DNA of 64,000 nt. Source: Tetrapyrgos nigripes (Eukaryota; Basidiomycota; Agaricomycetes; Agaricales; Campanellaceae). The notes under the pieces are model-generated. The model had not been told where the DNA came from. It did not search any database and saw only the letters and a program-made list of their open reading frames with translations. Shown piece by piece: positions 1 to 12,563 of the stretch (positions are counted from its first letter, which is position 1; each line of letters begins with the position of its first letter). Both the position numbers and the translations under genes were made by a program. Location of the stretch: contig JAACJM010000265.1 in assembly GCA_013368315.1 (NCBI GenBank), positions 45,592-109,591 on the forward strand, written 5' to 3'.

Positions 1-3000
1 CCCTGGCTGCGTAAGATGAACCCACAGATTGACTGGACAGGCGGCCGGCTGCAAATCCCTGTAGCACTGCCCCCATCAGTGGAAGAGATCCCCAATCAGG
101 ATCAGTTCGTTGCTACCAATTTCGGACCAACCTCAAGGGGAAATGTCATCCTGGAAGGCGCAGAATCTGAACCAACCCAGTCAATTCCTCAGGGAACACA
201 TGCACCCACAGACCAACCCTCAGATCTGGCAGCAGAAGAGTAGGAAGAGGAACCCCAAGTATATTGCATTTGTGCTAACCGCACTACAAGGCGCTCCTGG
301 AAGAAAGCAGGGATCCTTGCTGACACTGGAGAAGAAGTCTGGTGTGCTGCAGGGTTCACTTACTCACAGCAGCTGGCTGAAGAGGCAAACCGGATGAAAC
401 CGAAACAGTCATTTGAGGAGATAGTCCCTCCTCAATATCAGGATTATTCTCAGGTCTTCTCCAAAGCTGAGTTGGAACGCCTTCCTGCACACAAACCCTG
501 GGATCATGCTATTGAACTGGTACCTGGAGCACCCACTACCCTACGAACCAAAATCTACCCGATGTCCATCAATGAACAGCAGGAACTCGATCAATTCCTT
601 GACGAAAATGTCCGCAAGGGATATATCTGGCCCTCCAAATCCCCTCTGTCCTCTCCAGTCTTCTTTGTGAAGAAGAAAGACGGGAAACTTCGGGTTGTTC
701 AGGATTACCAACGCCTAAACGAGTACACTATTAAGAACCGCTACCCTCTTCCCCTTGTTGCCGACATAGTCAGCCGCCTTCAAGGTGCCAAATACTTCAC
801 CAAGTTTGACGTACATTGGGGTTACAACAATGTCCAGATCAAACAGGGGGACGAGTGGAAGGCAGCATTTGCAACCAACTGAGGACTTTTCGAACCTACT
901 GTCATGTTCTTCGGATTGACAAACTCGCCAGCTACTTTCCAGGGCCTCATGAACTCCATCTTCTCAGACTTGATCGCAGCAGGCAAGGTAGCAGTTTATC
1001 TGGATGACATCCTGATCTTCAGTGGGACTCTGGAAGAACACTGAGGAGCCAGGTTGAAAAGGAATGATCTGTATCTGAGGCCAGAGAAATGCGAGTTTGA
1101 ACGAGAAGAGATAGAATATCTGGGGCTGATTATCTGGGAAGGGCAAGTTTGCATGGACCCAGTGAAGGTGGCAGCAGTACAGCACTGGCCAGTTCCCCGC
1201 AATGTCCGCGACGTTTGGGCGTTCTTGGGCTTTGCAAATTTCTACCGACGATTCATAGAGAACTTTGCTAAAACTGCTCAGCCTCTGAACGACCTCACTC
1301 GTAAAGACATCTCATTTAATTGGGGAACTCACCAACAGGAAGCCTTTGACTCCCTTCAAACAGCCTTCATGTCTGCACCCATTCTTACACTCTGGTCACC
1401 AGATCGTCCCACCCGAGTCGAAGTAGACGCTTCGGGCTTCGCGACAGGAGGAGCTCTAATGCAGATGTTGGAAGACGGTCTCTGGCACCCAGTAGCATTC
1501 TGTTCTGCATCCATGCAGTCAGCCAAACGCAATTACGAAATCTACAACTGAGAGATGCTGGCTATTATCGAGGAACTGAAAGATTGGCGGAGTTATCTGG
1601 AAGGACTACCACAGCCCTTTGAAATTATCACAGATCACTCCAATCTAGAGTTCTGGTGAACAGCACAGGATCTTAGTCGACGACAAGCAAGATGGGCCCT
1701 GTGGCTATCACGCTTTGACTTTTGACTAGTCCATCGCCCAGGCAAAGCGAATACCCAAGCAGATGCCCTCTCTCGCCTCTCCTCCCACCAAGTAACGGAC
1801 CGGGAAGACAATCTGGAAACTACAGTACTCAAACCAGAACACTTTGTAAGGCTCGCCGCCACTACGCTGGCCAACCCTCTAGAGGAACGAATTCGTCAGG
1901 CACTGGGAAGAGAAGTGGAGGTGTTAAAAGGACTAGAGCAGTTGAAGAAGGAAGGATTGCAACGACTGGCCAATGGTTTACCTGAATGGGAGGAGGATAA
2001 TGGATTGGTATATCACAAGGGGCGAGTCTACGTTCCCCCAAATGAAGACCTGCAGAGGGCAATAGTAGAACAATGCCATGACGAACCATCAGCAGGACAT
2101 CCAGGACTACATGGAACACTCGATTTGGTAACCTCACACTTCTGGTGGCCCACCATTCGCTCTTTTGTGGAGAAGTATGTGGAGGGATGTGATAAATGCA
2201 CCAGGAAGAAGCTGCAACGTCATCCGCAAGCAGTAATCCAGCCTTTGGACGTACCCTTAGGACTCTGGAAAGAAGTTGGAGTTGACCTCATTACACAGCT
2301 ACCATCCTTGCAAGGCTATGATGCAATCCTGGTCTGCACTGACCTCTATGGAAAACAAGTCCACACCCTTCCCTGCACCTCTAATATCACTGCTACTGGA
2401 GTCGCCGACCTATACTATCGAGAAATCTTCTGCCTTCATGGCCTCCCACTCCGCTTTGTATCAGATTGTGGTCCACAGTTTGCAGCGCAAACCATGCGTT
2501 CTTTGTTGGACCGACTCGGGATCAAGTCAAGCCTTTCCTCAGGCTACCGACCCCAGACAAATGGACAGACAGAACGAGCCAACCAGGAGGTGGAGAAATA
2601 TCTGTGCCTCTACACCAACTACAGACAGGACGATTGGGTGGAGCACCTTCCTATGGCCGAGTTTGTTCTGAACTCCCGCACACGGCATGGCGCCTTTTGA
2701 GGTGACTTATGGCTACCTTCCTCTATTCAACATACCGGTAGGCCGGCGCACAGGCATCCCAAATGTAGAAGACCGTCTCGAAATCCTAAGACAGGTTCAA
2801 AGAGATGCAGGATCAGCACTACACCTGGCTAAGCGCTGGATGAAGGAAGGATATGAAAGAGGGAAACGGAAAGGACATCAGTTCAAGGTCGGGGATCATG
2901 TCTGGCTGAGTGCAGAAGACATCGACTTGAAACTTTCAAGTGACAAGTTGGGGGATCGGCAACTGGGACCATACGAGATTGTAGAGAAAATTGGAGATTT

Positions 3001-3302
3001 GGACTATCGGTTAGACCTCCCTGAAACTCTTAATCGCCTGCACCCAGTATTCCATGTCGACAAACTCTACCCCTACAAGGGTAATCCAGTGAATGGACTC
3101 TTACCTGAGGAACCAGAGCCAGTATACCTCGAGGGGGAGGATGAGCCTGAGTACGAAGTGGACACCCTTCTGGATAGCAGGATACGATGGAGGCGACTGG
3201 AATACCTTGTCAAGTGGAAAGGATACAGTTGCGAATCTCAAAAATGCGAAGCGTAAAATCACAGCATTCCACAAGAAACACCCAGAGGCAACAAAGACTT
3301 AA
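1..3302 (+). pseudogene. Decayed Ty3/gypsy chromovirus pol (RT, RNase H, integrase, broken chromodomain)
   Basis: The 3' part of a gypsy-type polyprotein, cut by the window edge just after the protease (a PWLRKMNPQIDW-like stretch at the start). In order: reverse transcriptase about 394-1050 with the YLDD active site at 997-1008; RNase H about 1390-1700 (VEVDASGFATGGAL); integrase about 2080-2680 with the H..H..C..C zinc region (HDEPSAGHPG to EGCDKC) and the DDE catalytic residues (GVDLIT, SDCGPQF, GQTERANQ); a chromodomain start near 3150-3220 (EYLVKWKGY). In-frame TGA stops occur at 880, 1042, 1549, 1657 and 1723. There is a frame change near 2685 between the integrase core and its C-terminus, and a frame break near 3235 that removes the middle of the chromodomain (the C-terminal helix resumes as NLKNAKRKITAFHKKHPEA). 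The element is dead. The family is confidently recognised from these motifs. Confidence 0.93.
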
Positions 3303-3339
3303 GGTTCATCAAGGATGATGAAGCATAGGAGGGGGGTAA

Positions 3340-3777
3340 TGTCATGACGTCTATATTTGGTACTATTTATTTCTTCTTATCTCCGTATCCTTGGACCTTT
3401 ACACCATTTGACTCTTGTTCCACATGCTACGCACCGGACCTTTCATTTCTCCGATACAGCTTCGATACAGCTTCTTGACAGCTTCCTTTACAGCTTCCTT
3501 TATAGCTTTCTTTACAGCTTTCTTTACAGCTTTACTTTTACATATATAAGCCCCACCCTGACACCTGGTTCCCCATCTTGACCTCTTCGTTGTTGGGACC
3601 AGTTCCAGTACTTACTGCTGTCTGTTAGTCGAGTCGAGCCTGCAGCTCCTTGTTATCACTATCTAAGTGCTCGCCTCTTTGTGACACCTTTACTCATTGG
3701 GCCTTTCCTGTCACCAGGGCACTTGGTGGCTTTCTCTGTGCCACCATGATTCCCTTGGTCATCAAAATATGATTACA
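3340..3777 (+). repeat. 3' LTR of the first gypsy element
   Basis: A purine-rich tract (about 3327-3336) is followed by TGTCATGACG, the usual fungal gypsy LTR start. A TATA-like catatataag lies near 3540, inside a run of degenerate cagctttctttacagctt repeats. The proposed end (..GATTACA at 3777) is inferred only from the terminal CA and the change of sequence; the 5' LTR lies outside the window, so neither the end nor the target duplication can be checked. Confidence 0.65.
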
Positions 3778-3778
3778 C

Positions 3779-4413
3779 GTGATAGTGGAGGAACAGCTTA
3801 GAAAAGAACCAAAACTTCTGGTTTATCAGGATGGACAACTTCACTGCTTTCTCTTGAATTTTCAAATCCTTTTGTTCTTTGAGGTGGTCAGTTCTGTGGC
3901 TGGCTACATCAGTTGCTTCACTGTCGTCCAGAATTCCTTGAAACCTCTGGCTATCTTAAGCTGGCTTGTTTTGGAAGCCAGACTCTTGATTATCTGCATA
4001 ATACTATGTGGTGTAAATCCAGGATATGATGATGCACCTCCATTTTCCCTTTCCGTCAAACTAAATGATGAATCTCCCTTACCCACTTGTGATAAATTTG
4101 GGTATGAGACAGAAGAGGAGCTCATGCCACTGATGGTTTGAGCAGATGACTTTCTGCCCAAGATCACATCATACTTCAGTCAGGTAGAACACTTCAGTGA
4201 TCCTCAGTATGCTCTATACTACACTCTCACTTGCAAAAGTGAAAGTGATAAGAAACCATTACTCTATATCACTGTCTTTGATTTGACAGAACACACTGGT
4301 TGGATATATACACATGCATCCTCCTCCTCTGAGTCCTCCTCTCCCTCTCCATCTCCTCCCACTCCATTGTCATCAGCCAGGTCTCCTTGTGCCTTCAAAA
4401 TCTTCTGTGCCTG
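3779..4413 (+). pseudogene. Unrecognised decayed coding sequence, part 1
   Basis: One frame reads as a protein-like sequence through a single TGA at 4139-4141 up to a TGA at 4411. It includes a segment with LPKITSYFSQVEHFSDP and LLYITVFDLTEHTGW, then a serine/proline-rich low-complexity stretch. I do not recognise the family. It lies directly after an LTR and may be host sequence or part of an older element. Called coding only because the residue composition is protein-like and the frame is mostly open. Confidence 0.3.
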
Positions 4414-4854
4414 ATCAATTGATGTCGACGAGCATAATATCCCCCAAAACAAGGGATTTGTTCACTAACCCATGACATAGAAGAAAGGGTTAAGGCGCAT
4501 CACCTGTCTATCATGGACCAGTTGACATTACGATTTGGCAACAAATATCTGCGACAGGAAGGACCACTCATCCCGAGGCATAATATGGTGATTCCCCATC
4601 ATATTCCCCTTCAACACAGTTATGAAACACTCTTCACAAAGTGGACTCTGATGACGCATGATACAAGAAGTCAGCAGTTACAATATGAGGATAGGAAGCA
4701 TGTCATCACAGTTGAAGAGAGCTTGGAAGATGGAGGATGATACGATGGCTTGGTGTTTCTCAACTTCTCAGCAAAATGGAGGGAAATTGAGAACAAAAAT
4801 GTTGAATTGTACCATGACATTGATGAGATCATACAGTGCACCAATTGGCTCTGA

Positions 4855-6077
4855 TTGAGATTGACATCTCGAGGGGAGGAGGAACAGCAGATCAATTATG
4901 TGTTGGATAATTACTGTGGTGATATAGAGAGGGGACTTTTGGAGGAAGTTCATTGCTGGGAGCACAAATTGTGGGACTGTCATCAGCAGATGACCAAAGA
5001 ACTTGACAGTGACCACCTGAAGGAACAGGCAGTCTGTGATTGGAATATCAACTCATGGAACTGGCTGAATGACCAAGTCCATTGTATGGAAGAAAGAAGG
5101 AAAAAGTTGGAGCATGGACCCAGCAGGTGTATACTTTGGGATGACTGGGATTACCTTATAGAGAACATAACTGGCCAGCATCCAGGCCAAGACTTCAAAG
5201 TTTCTTCAGCTGCTTACAATAGCTTCTATCTCTGTCTACTTCTTAGTCAAGTACAATCTATCATGAAAAATCTCTGACAGCAGATACTCCAATGTCACAC
5301 TAGCCTTAATCTCCAAAGTAGCCAATCACTGTTTGGATGTAGGATGATAGACCTGCTCGAACTCAGTCTTACTTGAAACAGGGTGAAGATCTTGGGTGAA
5401 GTTGTTTCAAATGTGGGCATTGATGGAGTTCTCAAGGCAAAGATACAATTTTGCAGGTGCAATTTTGGCAGGTTACAGATTCTGACACCTTGGTCAAGCT
5501 TGCAGCTGTTGTCAATGACATGCCAAGGTTGACATCCCTTTCTTTCCACAAGAAGTACAAAATTACAGGGGAGGTGGCTGCTATCCTGCATGAAATTAGG
5601 CTTGCAAGAGGCCATAGCATCTATATTTATGTTGATGATGAGTGGGATCAATGGGAGGAGACTCCTGCAGTGGAGATGGCTCAAGAGACCTTGCCTAGTA
5701 TCACCCTGTGGGGTTTTACAGCCTTGGGTAACAATTTCAACAAAATGTGGACAATAAAGGACAAGTCACAAATTGCTCTCAATTTCCAGGCACTGATGGA
5801 AGGCAATGTGGTACTGAAGATCACTCACAAGTATGCTCATCAGGGATCTTCTACCAGTATAACCATCACCAGAGACAAGAAAAGTCTCATGAAGGTCCCC
5901 ATTGAACACCAAGCTGAATTTCACACAGAGATGATAGAGCTGATGCCACAGGAACATTTTGATCTGGGAGTTTACAACACTGTGGAGTTGACTGTTAATA
6001 GCAGAGCTGTTGGCATGGGTTACTACGTCTTGTTGGGCCTAGAGCTTGCCAACAAGGATGGTACACTGCTCTTATAA
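4855..6077 (+). pseudogene. Unrecognised decayed coding sequence, part 2
   Basis: Two long open segments in different frames lie in tandem: 4855-5277 (140 residues, acidic and rich in W, C and H, e.g. CWEHKLWDCHQQMTKELD) and 5451-6077 (208 residues, e.g. SITLWGFTALGNNFNKMW and VYNTVELTVNSRAVGMGYY). The second is a compact-looking globular sequence with alternating beta-like segments and no stop over 600 bases. Together with 3779-4413 they may be remains of one gene of over 700 residues. No family is recognised and no transposase or kinase motif is visible. Frames differ, so either introns or frameshifts separate them. Confidence 0.35.
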
Positions 6078-7551
6078 GAAGACAGGGATGAAAGTAGCAA
6101 AGGTGACAAGAAAGGTGATGAGCAGGTGGGTATTGAAGAAGGTGCTGTGTTGAGATGAGTGAAGAAGAGGGCACTGTGCTGCTGACAAGTGGTAGATAGT
6201 GTAACAATCTTCCTTCCTCATTTTGCCCTTAATCGATGCAGTCATAATTTAATCTCCTTTTCTGTCCTTCCCGCAGTCTGCAATAAATGTATAGTACCCA
6301 AAGAAATGATTCAATGTTGTCTGTCATGATCTGGGGTGATGCATGAGTAAAATTCTCTGGTAGTAGGTAATCAACACCACAAAAGACGACTGTTTGTCCT
6401 GATTGGCTAGCATGTAACTGCTTATATCTGACCTTGCGTCATTGTTGCTGAGGTGTCAATTTCTTCATCAGTAGCAGTTCACCAATAAGTGGGTAGTCAA
6501 TAGGTAGTAAATAATGTAATGTTGAGTAGAATGAAGAGAAATTACAAGTGAAGGAAGAGAGAGAATGCCTGACATGGCATGCTGGTGATCTGGACCTGCT
6601 GACATGATCAGAGCAATCCTTGCTGTTTTTTCCTACCCTCATCATCATTATCGACAAACGCTACTGAAAACAGCATCCTCTTTTTTGAGGCAACTGTCAT
6701 TTGCCCATGTTGCTTTCTTGAGGACTTGAAGATTCCCTTTCGAGGGCTTGAAGATTCCAGAAATTTCTCAGTTTGCCAATATGCAACACACTTTGAAGGA
6801 TGCACAAGCATCACTCCTTCAACTACAACACCAATGATGCACTACCAGCCTGCTTCAATGATTCCACTATCACAGTGAGTTGTCATTTCATGACTCAGAT
6901 GTATTATGCTCATACCCCAAGTCTCTTTTTGCAGGCCAATCAACAATGTTCCAAACAATGTGTCCAAAATTGATGAGGATGACTCTTTACCAATGTTGGT
7001 ACCTCTTGAGCTGGAGCAATGGGACATGCAACAGTCAGTCAACAGTGAATCTCAACAAAGCCACATCGTCATGGTATGCCCTCTTCACCTGTCCATTACT
7101 TCCTATGCTAATGTCTCTTTAGAAATGCGGTCTACCTCACCTTCACATCCTTCCATGGTGTGAACCCCTGGCCAAGCTTTAGGTAGTTTATTGTCTTCAC
7201 TGTCACTTATACGAATAGATGCTTTTTAAAAACTCCTTTCCGCTGTCCAACGCCAATGCCAATAGGCACAGTAAGCTCACCCTTCATAGTGTAGTGCTAG
7301 AAAGTTCTTCAATGGGTCCCAACTGTAATGTGTCTGTGTTCATCAAGTGTTCATTGCTGTGTTGCTAATGCAGCTTTCCTTTCCCTCCTGTGACTGTCCC
7401 CAACCGTGCATGTAAGTACTTTCCTTTTCACTCTAGCTGCTTGGGTCTAGGTCTCACCTCAGTTCAGGTCAGATTCTAATAGTCTTAGTACCCCACAATG
7501 TCACCAACAACACGTTTGACAGAATCTTAGGACCTCTCAGAGAGCGCAAGA
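6078..7551. other. Intergenic, nothing recognised
   Basis: About 1.5 kb with only short open frames. There is a small local duplication around 6715-6755 (two copies of gaggacttgaagattcc-like sequence). No domain, RNA gene or clear repeat boundary was seen. Confidence 0.5.
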
Positions 7552-8118
7552 CATGACCCCAGTGAAAAATCACCCTGACGAGGGCCGACCAGAACTGAGT
7601 GAATCTGACCAAAACCGAAATGGTGGCCTTCTCGGCTCCAGTCGGTTGTAGCCGTAGAATTTGACATCCAGTCTGACCAAGTCTGACTGCACCTGGCTGT
7701 ATCTGACTGGTTTCATTGGTTATGACACTCAATTATGCATGTGGTGTCGGATAGCATCGGACCTGATCAGATTTGAGCAGCTTTTAATAGCTGCTTCATC
7801 CTCAGACAGTATCGGATATGGTCAGAAATTATTGGGTTCTACATACAGGATATCCGAGGATATCCAACTACATCTGCATGCTATAGGATAGTACTACATA
7901 CAATTGTACAATACAATTAAGTCCTACCAAGAAAAAAGTCCTACTAAGAAAGGCGAAGTGAAGAAAAGGAAAAAAGTCACGATATGAGCATTGCAATGTT
8001 GAGGAAAGCGAAAGTCTGAAAGTGACAAATCAGAACGGCAATGGTGATAAAGAAAAGACTATGAACCAGGCATTTTTCTTGCGCTCCTCAGCCAATTGAC
8101 GATATTCCTAAGTCAAGA

Positions 8119-10428
8119 TTAGCATTTAGTAAAGCGGAAATAATCGACAACGAACCGCTTTGACTTCCAGCGAAACTTTTTTCCAAACCTTATCATAGTC
8201 CTTCGTGGTGATGCAACCGTGCTCAGGTAAGTAGACTTCAGTGAGATATAAGCCTCTTTCAAAGTTTGGAGAGTGAGCAAATAAATGAGGTAAGAGGCAA
8301 AAAAAAGGGCGTACTTGTTTGTAAATCCCTTGGCGGGCGGCTTGGCCCATTGCTGGCCTGCTGGCGGGGCTGGTTCCAGATCTTGAGCGTCACCGTTAGC
8401 AGAAGGGCCAGGGTCAACGCTGTTGGTACCAGAGCCAGATACCGATAGCATGACAGACTGGGAACTGCCACTGAGATCGCTGTTGCTAATTTGAGCACCT
8501 GATTGATTTCAATTATCAATCTAACTTTTTAAAAAAAAAAAGGGAGACATACCTTCGTTGACTGGCTTGACTGGAGGCGCAGAACTGGACGAGCCAGTAG
8601 TGGACGATGTAACGGGCATGGTGATATCATCTAAAAATTTGAAGTATGAGCCAGACGTATATGTATATGTATATCATTTTCTTACCTTGGGTAACTTGAA
8701 GTTCATTGACTGGCTTTGCTGCTCGCTGCGACGGAAACAGTGATAGGGTCTAAAAATTTCAAGTATGAGCCAGACGTATATGTACACATCATTTTCTTAC
8801 CTTGGGTACCTTGAAGTTCGTTGACTGGCTTTACTGCTGGAGGCAAAGAACTGGATGAGCCAGCAGTGGACGCTGTGATGGGAGCGGTGATACCATCTGG
8901 GAATTGTAAGTGTAAACAGACATATATGTATATATCATTTGCTTACCTTGGGTAACTTGAGCAGCCACAGATGCATCAATGCTGTATAACACCTCAAATC
9001 AATGGTTTGCCAATGGACCAGACTGAACGACATACGCTTTCTTACCCTGGGTAAAGATAAAGTTAGCAAATGTCGAGAAAAGAAAAAGAGGTTGTTTGAC
9101 TTACCATCCGGTGAGCAACACTGTCTGGGAGACTCAGAGGGTGCGGGTGTGGAGGCGTCAGTTTAATGTTGTTCAGAATCTGAATTTGTGGGGGCAGGGA
9201 AGAGGTACAAGAAAGCGGGGACTCGGAGGTAGAGGATTGGCCAGCAGTGACAGCATCATCAGTGACATCATCCTCAATGACAATGACTTGTATGTTGTTG
9301 TCATCATTGGCACGCTCCTTCCCTTTCTTCCCTTTCTTCTTAGGCTTGCTCAGTTTCTTGTTCCTGTGCTTGTTCTTGTCTGCATCGCTGGTGTCGTTGG
9401 CTTTTCGTTTGAGGGATGGGACAGCACCTGAGAAGAAAACAAGTAAATAGCTAGGACAATACATGAAAGAAGGAAACGCATGCAAAAGATTGCCGCTAGT
9501 GACATGTTTGGAGAGCCAATCAGGGTACTTCATACCAAGGTAGACGAGGACCTTGTAATTGTCTGCGGCGAGACGAAATTCGATGAAATGCTTCATGAGC
9601 TCGCAGCATATGTATGACAATGGAAAGGGGAGGATCTTCGTAGCACAAGATGCCTCCAAACGCCAGTAGTACACCTCGTCTAGTACCCGGGTACAAAAGG
9701 TACTAATAGTCTTGAGACGATCCACTTTTAGCTCTGGGTGACAGGAGATTAGCAAGTCAATAAAAAAAATCATCCACATAACATACCCTTCCCATAGGCG
9801 TCCAGAAGGAAACCATAGCAAGTAGAGTCGTCCTTAACTTCGTTCCAGTTGGATCGTGTCCAAAGGTCTTGAACAGTTTGCAGATAGTTCTTCTTGTCCA
9901 GTGGTTCCACAGGTGTAATCACCCAAGGTGGTAGTTGAACAACGTTGGGGTTACATGTTGAAGGAGGCTCTGATGGAGCTGAGGCGGAAGGCAACACAGC
10001 TGCGGGATGGCTTGCACGCTCCAGCAAGAGTTGATATAAAGATAGAAGTTAAGTATGAGCGCAGTCATGAACGGTGAAATAAGATAGAAACGTACTCTTG
10101 TTGATTTGCTACCTCCTCCAATTTGGCACACTTTGTCCACAACTCCCGATAGTGCTGGTTCAGGAAAAGCTGGTCTGCTGTTGCGGTTGAGATGATTCGG
10201 GACACTTCCAATTCAGACGGGTTCTAATAAGGATAATCAACACTATCACAATTGACATGGATACGCCAAACTCACGCTTTGGGTCACTTGGCCCCTAGTA
10301 GACGCGTGTCCAATAGAGTATCCAGCGTATTGGTTTTGATTGGAGTTGTAAAGTGTCTGCCGAGACCGGTCAACTTGGTGATGTTGGAAGCTCTGAAGCC
10401 TGCCGCTACTAGAGCTCTGGTGGTACAT
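8119..10428 (-). CDS. Accessory multi-exon gene inside the Plavaka-like element
   Basis: Reading on the minus strand, exons join in frame through introns with GT..AG borders: 10428-10276 (start MYHQSSSSGRLQSFQHHQ; an in-frame ATG also exists at 10509), 10223-10096, about 10010-9787, about 9733-9535, and an exon from about 9429 down to 9106, followed by several short exons and a C-terminal part near 8450-8119. The first part is Q/S-rich. The middle part looks helical and globular (LKTISTFCTRVLDEVYYWRLEA). A strongly basic nuclear-localisation-like block (KHRNKKLSKPKKKGKKGKE) is followed by an acidic VIVIEDDVTDD stretch. The short exons near 8560-8960 are tandem duplicates. I do not recognise the function; a nuclear, DNA-associated helper or a captured host gene is possible. 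Exact 3' exons are uncertain. Confidence 0.55.
8562..8961 (-). repeat. Three tandem exon-plus-intron modules
   Basis: Units at about 8562-8706, 8707-8821 and 8822-8961 each contain a tgactggctt.. coding part rich in Ser/Thr/Pro/Ala codons on the minus strand, then an intron ending in the shared motif cattttcttaccttgggta on the plus strand. A degenerate fourth splice motif lies at about 9042. Unit 2 is shorter by an internal deletion. They expand a linker of the accessory protein. Confidence 0.7.
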
Positions 10429-10755
10429 GATGGCAGTAAAAGACGGGGAGAGGAAGAAGCTTGGAGTTTGACTATGTGGTTGCTTGTTTGTACATATCAA
10501 CAGCTCCATGTGATTAATGAATCGACGTGTGTTGACGCGTCTGAAGACTGTGAATCAACCAATAATGTAACTACAATAGAATCCTATGTATTCTTGAGTC
10601 ATTCCAGACAACGGAGATGATCACATCAAGTATTTTCCATTGGCCACATATCTACATCTGCTTTAGCTGCAATAACGATTGGTGAGATGACTGTGTGATT
10701 AATGAATCGAAGACTGTGAATTGTACATACAAGACAAAAAATGTACTACATAGTA

Positions 10756-12108
10756 CTACAGCTCATCTGGACCATCTCTGTCTCCATCATCATCAAATCC
10801 CATCAGCTCAATCTCCTCTACACCAGACTTTTCTACCACAAACCAAAGACCATCCTCCTTATTATGCTGCTTTGGCAGCGGTTGCATTGATATTACGGAC
10901 AGAATTGATTTCACAGGTATCACAACCAAGTTTTGGTTCCCCTGATAGCGACAAGCCCAGAGAGTACCATACGACTCTTCAAAAAGGTCAGCTTCAGGAT
11001 GGGAATATAAAGAAACAAGTGCATAGAAGCAACCCGTATCTTGAATATTGCGGAGATCCCTAGGATTACTGCCGTCTTGAGTCTGCATAAAATAGAACTG
11101 GACTTCTCCATATTCAATGACATTGTTGAGTCGAAGCTATTCAAGAAAATATCAAAAATACATAAGTGAAGTCAATGAGATGATAAAAGACTTACTTTGA
11201 CATTGCGAGAGATTCTGATATTCTTTCGTGTAGACTGAGACTCTTGCCATAAACTCCAGGCTTTCTGACCATTAGCAAGTTGCAGTCTACCCCAACGTTT
11301 CACAGGATCAGTGGTGAAAAGATGTTGACGAACAAATGCTCATTCCATGGGAGAGTCTGACTCAATCCACAGGTGATAGCGCTCCCGCAGACAAAGGAAG
11401 AGAAATTCGTCACCAATGTCTACTGATCCCCATGGTCCAGTTGTAGCTGAAGGGTACAGTTCAGGACACATTGCAGCAACAGCAATGCGTTCGCAATGTC
11501 GAAGTGCCCCTGCTGTAAGGTTTCCATAAGTATTTGATGGCTGTCGGAGGCACCGGTTTAGAATCCAAAGATGTCGTTCCATAAAAAACTGGGTGGAATA
11601 TAACCCAGGTCCCACATGATAAACTTCTGGAGATGCATGCAAGAAGGTGTGCACACATGGTCTGCAGAAGTGAAGGCAATCAACACGCCGTTGATAGTAA
11701 AGTTCCTCAAACTCCTGAACAAATCCAACAAGCTGCGTATGGGCAATTTGTATTTCGGACTCCTTGATAGAGATTTGGAAGAGGATACGAACTCCCCTGA
11801 CAAGATGACAAAAATTCTGATAGTATGCGATTGGTAGAATGGAACGGAATACACCTGGACCAAGACCGAAAAGGTAAAGGAAGTACTCAGTGGCTTTATA
11901 ACCACTGGATATCTTTTTGGCAGGATTACGGGGTGGTCGATGGAAGAAAGAAGGAAAGTAGCGAGTTGGAATTGCTGTCATCTCCGTCAGCGGCATAGTT
12001 CTCCTCAGGTGGTTTACTGTGGTTTCCACGATTGTAGCGTGTTTGTCGAGTTACCAGAGCACCCTTGCATCTGGGACAGTAGCAGGCAACACGAGGTTTC
12101 TTGGTCAT
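10756..12108 (-). pseudogene. Plavaka-type (Tnp2-like) transposase remnant
   Basis: Minus-strand pieces: an N-terminal zinc-binding start at 12108 (MTKKPRVACYCPRCKGALV, the C..C..G..V pattern of this family), then a jump straight to the C-terminal region from 12029 (YKATEYFLYLFGLGPGVF, FEELYYQRRVDCLHFCRP, QPSNTYGNL), and after an intron (about 11195-11137) the end of the protein (GEVQFYFMQTQDG, VKSILSVISM, LWFVVEKSG) with a stop at 10756. Family members are usually near 900-1000 residues with a DDE core in the middle. Here the core is absent, the N- and C-parts are in different frames, and a TGA at 11340 interrupts the C-part. This is a deletion derivative that cannot encode active transposase. 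Confidence 0.8.
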
Positions 12109-12563
12109 ATAGGCAGAGGATGTAGAAGGGCAGGGGACTTGGACGAAACAAAGTCGTCATCGAGATAGCGCTTCATCAAGATAACACTTCAGGAATCGGA
12201 CCGCTTTCAGCTCACCTGACTCACACTGACCAAGTCCAAGGTGATCTGAAAATTCCTTGTCCTTAAATCTTTCCCTCAAATTTTATCAGCACAACTCGGT
12301 ACAACTCGTATCTACTCGGAAATTTCGACATCCATTCAGATCTTGTCAGGGTGATTTTTCACTGGGCATGACCCACAGTCCCTGAAGACAACAAATTATT
12401 CCTGGTCTTCAAGATGAAAACTGGGCTATTCAGCACTCTGCAAATGGTCAGGCTTGTGACAAAGATGTGTTTTTGGGTGGTTCCCTGAATGAACGACATG
12501 GGCAACATTTCATCCATGGCAATTTGGTATGTCTCCAATGGATATATCTACTAATCTAAAGAC

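Larger units (their letters stand above)
7558..12366 (-). mobile_element. Plavaka/CACTA-like DNA transposon, complete ends, internally deleted
   Basis: The left end (from 7558) and the reverse complement of the right end (to 12366) share a 22-bp inverted repeat beginning CCCAGTGAAAAATCACC, and similarity continues imperfectly inward. Both ends are flanked by CATGAC (7552-7557 and 12367-12372), a perfect 6-bp direct repeat taken as the target-site duplication. The element is 4809 bp. On the minus strand it holds a transposase remnant (10756-12108) and a multi-exon accessory gene (8119-10428). The family call rests on the transposase C-terminus. The catalytic middle is missing, so it is probably non-autonomous. 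Confidence 0.85.

Noticed and set aside
9096..9450. Plus-strand frames with a hydrophobic leucine/phenylalanine run
   Set aside because: They are shadows of the basic KKK-rich exon of the minus-strand accessory gene.
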